This document shows, in pieces, positions 11,227-17,030 of a stretch of 17,030 nucleotides of DNA. Numbering within the stretch: position 1 is the stretch's first letter; each line of letters begins with the position of its first letter. The notes below the pieces were generated by a model that ran no database searches, was not told where the DNA came from, and saw nothing but the letters and a program-made list of their open reading frames with translations. The DNA comes from JABDOU01 sp041609995 (GTDB lineage: Bacteria > Actinomycetota > Acidimicrobiia > Spongiisociales > SHLN01), in the NCBI GenBank assembly GCA_041609995.1, contig JBFIPU010000056.1, positions 1 to 17,030 of the forward strand, given 5' to 3'. A program made the position numbers and the translations under genes.

Positions 11227-11261
11227 GCGGCGGTTTCCGCCACCTACAACCCTGGGTACGC
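11209..11261. repeat. 53-bp interrupted palindrome between the HD and oxidoreductase genes
   Basis: The outer arms GCGTACCCAGGGTT (11209-11222) and AACCCTGGGTACGC (11248-11261) pair perfectly over 14 bp. Inside is a second stem GGCGG-TTT-CCGCC (11229-11241), flanked by a small unpaired bulge. It overlaps the HD promoter and lies 50 bp before the oxidoreductase start. It could be a shared operator, a cruciform, or one copy of a dispersed REP-like element. Confidence 0.75.
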
Positions 11262-11276
11262 AGTCGGGGCACGGCC

Positions 11277-11304
11277 TTGCGGAGCGTGACCCCGTCGGTA
11301 CCAT
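11277..11304 (+). promoter_or_regulatory. Promoter of the DgcA-like gene; leaderless transcript predicted
   Basis: TTGCGG (11277-11282), 16-bp spacer, TACCAT (11299-11304), then 7 nt to the ATG at 11312. No ribosome-binding site is present upstream of the start. Confidence 0.4.
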
Positions 11305-11311
11305 CATCTCG

Positions 11312-13357
11312 ATGGCCGACGATCCGTTGCTCCAGCCGTTTCGGCTCAAGCACCTCACCCTCAAGAACCGCATCATGTCGACGTCGCACGAGCCGGCGTA
11401 TGCCGAAGATGCCCTACCCAAGTTGCGATACCAGCTCTACCACGAAGAAAAGGCCAAAGGCGGGCTGGCGCTCACGATGTTCGGCGGATCCACCAACGTG
11501 GACAAGGACTCTCCCGCCGCCTTCGGCCAGCTGTTCGCGGGCAGCGATGAGATCATCCCCTATTTCCAGCAGCTGGCCGACCGGGTGCACCGGCACGGGG
11601 CATACACGATGGTCCAGCTCACACACATGGGACGGCGCACGATCTGGGACGCCGAGAACTGGCTGCCCACGGTGGCGCCATCGATGGTCCGCGAGCCCGC
11701 CCACCGCAGCTTTCCCAAGGTCCTCGAGCACGCCGACATCCGCCGGATCGTCAAGGCCTTCGGCCAGGCTGCCCGGCGGGCGAAGGAGGGAGGGCTGGAC
11801 GGAGTCGAGATCATTGCTTACGGGCATCTGGTCGACCAGTTCTGGACGCCGCTCGTCAACCAACGCACGGACGAATACGGCGGCAGCATCGACAACCGGA
11901 TGCGCTTCAGCCGTGAAGTGTTCGAAGAGGTGCGCAATCAGGTCGGCGACGATTTCATCGTTGGGATCCGCATGTCCGGCACCGAGGATCGCGAGGGCGG
12001 CCTCACCCAGGAGGACTGCACGTACATCGCCACGACGCTGGCGCGATCCGGAATGATCGACTTCGTCAACATCATCAAAGGCTTCATCGCCAGCGACGAG
12101 GCGATCAGCCATGTGATACCCGGATTCGGCACTCCCCTCGGTCCCCACCTACCGCTGGCGGCCGCCATCAAGGAAGCGGTGGACCTGCCGGTCTTCAACG
12201 CCGCCCGCATCACCGACCTCGCCACCGCCCGCCACGCCATCAGCGAAGGTCTGGTCGACATGGTCGGCATGACCCGGGCCCACATGGCCGACCCCTACAT
12301 CGTCAAAAAGCTCGAACGGGGCGAAGAGGACCGCATCCGCATCTGCGTCGGAGCCTCATACTGCCTCAACCGCCTCTACACCGGCGCCGACGCCCTGTGC
12401 ATCCAGAACCCCGCAACGGGGCGGGAAGAAACCATGCCGCACGTGATCGAGCCGTCACCCGGGCCCAAGAAGAAGGTGATCGTGGTCGGGGCCGGCGTGG
12501 CCGGAATGGAAGCGGCGCGGGTCAGCGCCGCCCGCGGGCACGACGTCGTGCTCTTCGAGGCCATGCACGAGCCCGGGGGCCAGGTGCAACTGTTGGCGCG
12601 CGCCACCGAACGCCGCCAGGAGATGATCGGCATCGTCGATTGGCTGGTGGGCGAAATCGGCCACCTGGGCGTCGACCTCCGGCTCAACACCTATGCCGAC
12701 GCCGCCACCGTGATGGCCGAGCAACCCGACATCGTGATCGTCGCCACCGGCGGTTATCCCAATACGACGTTTCTCGACAAAGGAGAAGAGCTCGTCACCA
12801 CCATCTGGGACGTCATCGCCGGAACCGCCACGCCCACCGGATCCGTTCTCCTCTTCGACGACCACGGCAACGAGCATGCCCTCTCGTGTGCCGAACGACT
12901 GGCCGAACGGGTCGACGTCCAGCTGGAAATCGTCACACCCGATCGCCTGGTCGGTTACGAGGTCATCGGCACAGCCCACCCTGCTTACCTCAAGTCCTTC
13001 TACGAGAACGGCGTGGTCATGACTCCCGATCTGCGGCTCGTGAGCGTCAGCCAGCACCCCGACGGGCTGGCCGCCACCCTCCACAATGAATACACGAACA
13101 CCTACACCGAGCGGATCGTCGACCATGTGGTGGTCGAGCACGGGACTCTCCCGCTCGACGATGTGTACTTCGAGCTCAAAGCCGAATCCACCAACCACGG
13201 GGAGCTGGACCTCGACGCCCTGGTGGAGGGTCGCCCGCAGGAGCTGGTGGTCAACCCCGACGGTGGCTACCAGCTCTTTCGCATCGGCGACGCAATTTCG
13301 GGACGCAACATCCACGCCGCCATCTACGACGCCCTGCGGCTGGCGAAGGAGTTCTAG
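11312..13357 (+). CDS. DgcA-like NADH:flavin oxidoreductase (putative N-methyl amine demethylase)
   Basis: 681 residues with the layout of 2,4-dienoyl-CoA reductase and trimethylamine/dimethylglycine dehydrogenases: an OYE-type FMN TIM barrel (1-335), an Fe-S segment, and FAD/NAD Rossmann domains (about 389-681; GAGVAG at 393-398). QLTHMGRR, NQRTDEYGGSIDNRMRF, GMTRAHMADP and the C-terminus FRIGDAISGRNIHAAIYDALRLAKEF closely recall DgcA, which demethylates dimethylglycine, and related proline-betaine enzymes. The Fe-S segment has only three cysteines (345, 351, 363) instead of CxxCxxxC-x11-C; Ala348 stands where the second should be. From memory this also holds in DgcA relatives. The second dinucleotide fold (DDHGNEHA) is degenerate. 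The stop overlaps the convergent MFS stop. The substrate is inferred; another N-methylated amine or an enoate is possible. Confidence 0.85.
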   Translation: MADDPLLQPFRLKHLTLKNRIMSTSHEPAYAEDALPKLRYQLYHEEKAKGGLALTMFGGSTNVDKDSPAAFGQLFAGSDEIIPYFQQLADRVHRHGAYTMVQLTHMGRRTIWDAENWLPTVAPSMVREPAHRSFPKVLEHADIRRIVKAFGQAARRAKEGGLDGVEIIAYGHLVDQFWTPLVNQRTDEYGGSIDNRMRFSREVFEEVRNQVGDDFIVGIRMSGTEDREGGLTQEDCTYIATTLARSGMIDFVNIIKGFIASDEAISHVIPGFGTPLGPHLPLAAAIKEAVDLPVFNAARITDLATARHAISEGLVDMVGMTRAHMADPYIVKKLERGEEDRIRICVGASYCLNRLYTGADALCIQNPATGREETMPHVIEPSPGPKKKVIVVGAGVAGMEAARVSAARGHDVVLFEAMHEPGGQVQLLARATERRQEMIGIVDWLVGEIGHLGVDLRLNTYADAATVMAEQPDIVIVATGGYPNTTFLDKGEELVTTIWDVIAGTATPTGSVLLFDDHGNEHALSCAERLAERVDVQLEIVTPDRLVGYEVIGTAHPAYLKSFYENGVVMTPDLRLVSVSQHPDGLAATLHNEYTNTYTERIVDHVVVEHGTLPLDDVYFELKAESTNHGELDLDALVEGRPQELVVNPDGGYQLFRIGDAISGRNIHAAIYDALRLAKEF

Positions 13358-14688
13358 CCCCGCTCGTCCTCGCCAGGGTCTTCGTCGCGAGCGTTGCGGC
13401 GACGCTCGATGAGACCGTTGGTGCGCCGCAGACGGCCGTGAACCGCCAGCACCACGCTCGACCTCACAGGTATGCGACGCCACGGCTGCTGTTCGTGGCG
13501 GGTGATCATCGGCTCTTTGGTGATGATTCGACCGACGATGAAGAACCCCATCACTGCATGGATCAGCGCCAGCATCCAGAAATAGCCGACAATCCCCATC
13601 ACTTCCATCGCAACAGCGACGATCAACGGCCCGACGATGGCCCCGACGCCATTCCAGAAGACCACCTGGATGCTGGCCGCCATCGCTTGACCCACCGGCA
13701 TGTAGTCGTTGATGTGGCTGAGCACGAGGGAGTACATCGGAAACGAGAAACCACCGAAGGCGAAGATGAGGGCCAGCATCTGCCAGCCGAGCGGATCGAC
13801 GGTCGTGCCGACCACGCCCAGACCAGCCGCCACCATGGTCACGATGAACATGGCCCGGCGCCGCAGCATCCGATCCGACGCCGCCCCGATCGGGAATTGA
13901 AAGACGATGGCGCCGACCATCATCGCTGCCACGAACAACCCCACCCGGCCCGGCGCCATGCCGGCCCGGGTGGCATAGACCGAAGCCATCCCGAAGACCG
14001 CCCCACTGGCGATCCCGGTGCCGAGGGCCACGACGATCCCCAGCGGCACCCGGTCCCACATTTCGGCGGTGGACAGTGGCGGCGGCAAATCCATTACCGC
14101 CGGAGCCGTGCCGATGGACAGAGACACCGGCACCACCGCCAGCGACACGAGGGCAGACGCGACGATGAACAGCTCGAACGATGATGGGTCGGCCACATTG
14201 AGGAACAGCTGGCCGAGCGCAGCCCCGCCCAGGAGCACCGCCATGTACCAGCTCATCATCTTGCCCCGGTTCTCATTGGTGGCCTCGGCGTTGAGCCAGC
14301 TCTCTGCCACGATGTACAGCCCCGCTTGGCAGAACCCGAAGACCAGCCGCATGCCTCCCCACGCGAACTCATTGACGAAGACCGCGTGGAGCAGGGCAGC
14401 GGTCGAAGCCAGCGATGCGAGTGCGGCAAAGACCCGAACGTGCCCCACCCGTCTCAGCACCACCGCCACACGTGAGCCCGCCAGGAAACCCACGTAATAG
14501 CCGGCCATGATGAGGCCGATGGCGGCACCTGAGAAGCCTTCGCCTTCGGCTCGGATACCCAGCAGCGAGGCCAGCAGCCCGTTGCCGAGCATCATGAGGA
14601 GCAGGGCGGTGAACAGGCCCCAGGAATTGCGAACGGCGAGGGTTGTCGAGTCCCCGTTCAGGTCCGCAGGTGATGAGAGGGCGGCCAT
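13354..14688 (-). CDS. MFS transporter, YcaD-like
   Basis: 444 residues, about 12 hydrophobic segments. The loop motif GSRVAVVLRRVGHVRVF after the second or third helix, and AESWLNAEATNENRGKMMSWYM in the middle of the N-half, match the YcaD-type major facilitator family. The second half has the partner motif SDRMLRRRAMF. A charged Arg/Glu-rich C-terminal tail of about 45 residues is probably cytoplasmic. The substrate of YcaD-like proteins is unknown; export or uptake of a small metabolite is inferred. Start: ATG with GGAGG 4 nt upstream, 21 nt after the thioesterase stop, so it is the last gene of the minus-strand operon. Its TAG overlaps the TAG of the convergent oxidoreductase gene in the palindrome CTAG. 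Confidence 0.9.
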   Translation of the reverse strand: MAALSSPADLNGDSTTLAVRNSWGLFTALLLMMLGNGLLASLLGIRAEGEGFSGAAIGLIMAGYYVGFLAGSRVAVVLRRVGHVRVFAALASLASTAALLHAVFVNEFAWGGMRLVFGFCQAGLYIVAESWLNAEATNENRGKMMSWYMAVLLGGAALGQLFLNVADPSSFELFIVASALVSLAVVPVSLSIGTAPAVMDLPPPLSTAEMWDRVPLGIVVALGTGIASGAVFGMASVYATRAGMAPGRVGLFVAAMMVGAIVFQFPIGAASDRMLRRRAMFIVTMVAAGLGVVGTTVDPLGWQMLALIFAFGGFSFPMYSLVLSHINDYMPVGQAMAASIQVVFWNGVGAIVGPLIVAVAMEVMGIVGYFWMLALIHAVMGFFIVGRIITKEPMITRHEQQPWRRIPVRSSVVLAVHGRLRRTNGLIERRRNARDEDPGEDERG

Positions 14689-14709
14689 CCGGCCTCCGAC
14701 AAGGTGTGG

Positions 14710-15165
14710 TTAGTGCTTGATCGAACGCCCGACGGCATCGGGTTTCCGAAGCGTACCGTGGGATTCCGCAAACTGTTTGAAATTGTTGAGGATCCAGGGG
14801 GCCATTGCCCGCACCTTCACCTCGTCGAGGTCCACGTGCAGCAGCAGGGTCTCCTGGGTGGCGGCGATCTTGCCGTCCTCCCGCTTCATGGCGTGGAACG
14901 CATGCAGGCTCTTGGGCCGAACCCCGAGCACCATCGTCTCGAACGTGAGCCGCTCGCCCAGCTTCACCTCATGGAGGTACTGGACGTGTGTTTCGACCGT
15001 GTAGAAACTCCCCCGTTCGTCACGCCGGTACTGCTCATCGAAGCCGGCGTGCTCCAGCAGTGCATCGCTCGCCTCACCGAAGGCGACGCCGTAGTAGCCC
15101 TCGGTCAGGTGGTCGTTGTAGTCGATCCACTGCTCGGGCACCGTCACCTGGTAGATCTGCAACAT
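14710..15165 (-). CDS. Hotdog-fold thioesterase, betainyl-CoA thioesterase-like
   Basis: 151 residues from an ATG at 15165. The upstream frame stays open for another 224 codons, but that part is the antiparallel shadow of the permease gene. Motifs: WIDYNDHLTEGYYGVAFGEASDAL (residues 13-36; Asp15 and His19 fit the 4HBT active-site region), SFYTVETHVQYLHEVKLGERL, and ATQETLLLHVDL. These recall the acyl-CoA thioesterase domain found alone (CdhB) or fused to L-carnitine dehydrogenase in carnitine breakdown, where it releases glycine betaine from betainyl-CoA. The start lies 2 nt after the permease stop with no good ribosome-binding site, so translational coupling is likely. Next to ABC permeases and near a DgcA-like enzyme, a role in quaternary amine catabolism is inferred. 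Confidence 0.82.
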   Translation of the reverse strand: MLQIYQVTVPEQWIDYNDHLTEGYYGVAFGEASDALLEHAGFDEQYRRDERGSFYTVETHVQYLHEVKLGERLTFETMVLGVRPKSLHAFHAMKREDGKIAATQETLLLHVDLDEVKVRAMAPWILNNFKQFAESHGTLRKPDAVGRSIKH

Positions 15166-15167
15166 GC

Positions 15168-16412
15168 TTACTTGATACCAGAGCTCGCCACGTTCTCCAC
15201 GAAATACCGCTGGGCCATCACGAATACGCCAAAGGGGATGACCACAGACAAGACGATAGCGGCGAAGATCAGGTTGGGTCCCTCGCCCGATTGCCCTCCC
15301 AGCTGCTGCAGCGCCAGCGTCAGCACGAAGTCGTCCGAGTTGGCCAGATTGATGGAAACCAGCGGCCAGATGAACGAGTTCCATGCGTACAGGAACGAGA
15401 AGGTCGCCAGCGTGGCGATGGCAGGCCACGCCAGAGGGACGAAGATCCTCCACAGAATCGTCCAGCGGCGGGCACCGTCGACGAATGCGGCTTCCTCGAG
15501 CTCCGACGGGATCGCCACAAAGAACTGCCGCATCAAGAACGTTCCGTAGGCGTTGAAGAGGAAGGGCCAGACGAGGGAACCGAGTGTGTTCACCCACCCG
15601 AGCGACACCATCAGCCGGAACAGTGGCACGATCAGCACCACGAACGGGATCATGATCGAGCCGAGGTAGGCAACAAAGATCTGGTCGCGTCCCACAAACC
15701 GAATGCGAGAGAACGCATAGCCGCCCATGATCGACGTGAACAGAATGCCACCCACCACCAGGATCGTCACGAGGATCGTGTTGGTGAGCGAGCGGTCGAA
15801 ATCGCGCAGCTCGATGACCTCTTCGAAGTTCTGCCACTGCGCCTCAACCCGCTCGGCCTGCTCGGTGGTGCGCACGACCCCGTAGGTCTCCGCGCCTGGA
15901 TCATCGACCGCCACGAATCTGCCGACCGACGTATTCCGCACCAGCGCCAGGCGTGCGACTTCGTCTCCCAGGCTCACGTCATAGACCGGCAGGCTCTCGC
16001 CACTCACCGTTGCGGTGGCCCCGGTCTCCGTCGCCAGATCCAGTGGCCAGGCGATCGTGTCGTCCGGGTCCTCGGGATCGGCGAACAGGCCGGCGCGTAT
16101 CCCCGATTCGGCGAGGATGGCCGATTCCGACCCACGACCCGGCACTTCTACCTGGAACAGCTCTACCTGTTCACCATTCAGCTCGACAGTGGCCGGCGAC
16201 CGGGGAAGGATCTTGGGTGGATACCGGAAGGTGTCGTCTGGGGTCTTGACCGCAGTTGCCGCCATGTAGAAGAAAGGAAACAACATGACGAGCGCCACCG
16301 TGGTGAGGATCAAATAGGCGCCACCCCGCACCCCCACGGTTCGCAGGAGCTTGCGACGCCGCTGGCTGGCTTCTTGCCTGTTGCCGAGGCCCGACGTGGT
16401 AACGGTGGTCAT
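15168..16412 (-). CDS. Sugar-type ABC transporter permease (MalG family) with extracytoplasmic insert
   Basis: 414 residues; MalG-type permeases usually have 270-300. The cytoplasmic N-terminus is basic and TM1 lies at about 31-53. The family's PPKILPRSP segment follows, but the expected next motif (QNFEEVIELRDFDRSLTNTILV) comes only at about 194. Roughly 120 residues (about 72-191), rich in Val, Glu, Gly and Asp and probably beta-stranded, are inserted between them and should face outside. The EAA loop EAAFVDGARRWTILWRIFVP starts at Glu307 and contacts the ATPase. The start overlaps the upstream permease stop (ATGA). Substrate-binding protein and ATPase genes are not in view. The CUT1 fold suggests sugars or sugar-like polyols, but the linked genes leave a betaine-type substrate open. 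Confidence 0.9.
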   Translation of the reverse strand: MTTVTTSGLGNRQEASQRRRKLLRTVGVRGGAYLILTTVALVMLFPFFYMAATAVKTPDDTFRYPPKILPRSPATVELNGEQVELFQVEVPGRGSESAILAESGIRAGLFADPEDPDDTIAWPLDLATETGATATVSGESLPVYDVSLGDEVARLALVRNTSVGRFVAVDDPGAETYGVVRTTEQAERVEAQWQNFEEVIELRDFDRSLTNTILVTILVVGGILFTSIMGGYAFSRIRFVGRDQIFVAYLGSIMIPFVVLIVPLFRLMVSLGWVNTLGSLVWPFLFNAYGTFLMRQFFVAIPSELEEAAFVDGARRWTILWRIFVPLAWPAIATLATFSFLYAWNSFIWPLVSINLANSDDFVLTLALQQLGGQSGEGPNLIFAAIVLSVVIPFGVFVMAQRYFVENVASSGIK

Positions 16413-17030
16413 GTGCTCAGGACTCCGTCTTCTCCGCCACGACGGAAATACAGCAGCGTCACACCAAAGATCAGAATGAACAACGCCCAGGCAACCGCCG
16501 AGGCGTAACCAATTTGAAACTGCTGGAACGCGTTCTGATAGAGGTACACCACCGGAGTCATGGTCGAGTTGCCCGGGCCGGCAGGCGGGTTGGGCGAATG
16601 CAGAATGAACGGTTCGTTGAAGAGTTGAAGCGCGAGGATGGTGGTGCTGGCGACGACGAAGACGGTGGTCGGTCGCAGAGTCGGCACCGTGATCGAAATC
16701 AGCCGCCGCCAGGGGCCGGCGCCATCGATTTCGGCAGCTTCATACAGGGTGCGGTCGATGCTCTGCATACCGGCAAGGAATAGCACTGTGTTGAAACCGA
16801 TCTGCTGCCACACGAACAGGATGACGATCGTGAACAGCGCGATGTTGGAGTCGGAGATCCACTGGGGCTGCGGTGCCTCCCACTCGAATCCGCCCAGCGC
16901 GTTGATCCATTCGGTCACCTTCAAAATGATGAAGTTCAGGTAGCCAACGGTTGAATTGAACAGCTGCTTCCAGATGAGTGTCACGCCCACCACCCCTGCG
17001 ATGGCGGGCAGGAAATACACGGCTCGGAAG
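16409..17030 (-). CDS. Sugar-type ABC transporter permease (MalF family), partial at the right edge
   Basis: About 206 C-terminal residues are seen; the frame runs off the window. The codon read as a start at 17020 is GTG inside the family motif FRAVYFLPAIAGVVGVTLIWKQLF, so the true start lies beyond the edge. The EAA loop YEAAEIDGAGPWRRLISITVP (EAA codons at 16733-16741) identifies a binding-protein-dependent permease. The rest gives about four or five membrane helices and a short basic C-terminus (YFRRGGEDGVLST). Its TGA overlaps the ATG of the MalG-type gene by 4 nt, so the pair is translated together as a heterodimeric channel. Confidence 0.92.
   Translation of the reverse strand, partial: FRAVYFLPAIAGVVGVTLIWKQLFNSTVGYLNFIILKVTEWINALGGFEWEAPQPQWISDSNIALFTIVILFVWQQIGFNTVLFLAGMQSIDRTLYEAAEIDGAGPWRRLISITVPTLRPTTVFVVASTTILALQLFNEPFILHSPNPPAGPGNSTMTPVVYLYQNAFQQFQIGYASAVAWALFILIFGVTLLYFRRGGEDGVLST

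Noticed and set aside
12455..14059. 534-codon minus-strand frame across the oxidoreductase and MFS genes
   Set aside because: It crosses the ends of two well-supported genes and its product is low-complexity Gly/Asp/Arg/His; it is a shadow.
15166..15837. N-terminal extension of the thioesterase by 224 codons
   Set aside because: The extension is antisense-like filler in another frame of the permease gene; the hotdog family length and the ATG at 15165 right after the permease stop fit far better.
14988..16508. 506-codon open frame antisense to the permease gene
   Set aside because: Composition is very rich in Arg, His, Asp and Pro and no motif is recognisable, while the sense frame has clear ABC permease motifs.

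Overview
The window looks like chromosomal DNA of a high-GC actinobacterium. RpoB and RpoC are clearly actinobacterial. The Thr-rich linker of a secreted protein and the general gene style would fit the class Acidimicrobiia, but that placement is an inference from style, not from a search. Most genes lie on the minus strand; iclR and the flavin oxidoreductase lie on the plus strand.

Layout. (1) Positions 1-943, minus: the 5' part of a secreted protein with a signal peptide, a long Thr-rich linker and an HEYGH zinc-protease motif, cut by the left edge. (2) Positions 944-1731: a gene-poor stretch with a C-terminal remnant of a sugar-phosphate isomerase/epimerase and no intact gene, plus hairpins behind rpoC. 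(3) Positions 1732-9000, minus: rpoC and rpoB. No ribosomal-protein gene is next to them on either side, unlike the usual rplJL-rpoBC-rpsLG arrangement. RpoC keeps its N-terminal zinc ribbon and catalytic Asp triad, but all four cysteines of the second (C-terminal) zinc site are replaced. (4) Positions 9001-9399: a divergent control region with candidate rpoB promoters, a phased repeat in the rpoB leader, and a perfect palindrome in front of an IclR-family gene. (5) Positions 9400-11192: the IclR regulator, then on the minus strand a small CREST/ceramidase-like membrane protein behind a PhnZ/MIOX-like HD-domain protein. (6) Positions 11193-11311: a compact divergent promoter region with a 53-bp interrupted palindrome. 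(7) Positions 11312-13357, plus: a large flavin/Fe-S oxidoreductase resembling the dimethylglycine demethylase DgcA. (8) Positions 13354-17030, minus: an apparent operon of two sugar-type ABC permeases, a betainyl-CoA-thioesterase-like hotdog protein and a YcaD-like MFS transporter, entering from the right edge.

How the genes may work together. The DgcA-like enzyme, the betainyl-CoA-thioesterase-like protein, two kinds of transporter and an HD-domain putative diiron oxygenase suggest a locus for uptake and breakdown of a quaternary or N-methylated amine such as carnitine, betaine or dimethylglycine. This rests on family resemblance and adjacency only. iclR, the HD gene and the oxidoreductase gene each have a TAnnnT -10 box ending 6-7 nt before the start codon and no Shine-Dalgarno sequence, so leaderless mRNAs are predicted. 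rpoB, rpoC and the MFS gene have clear ribosome-binding sites.
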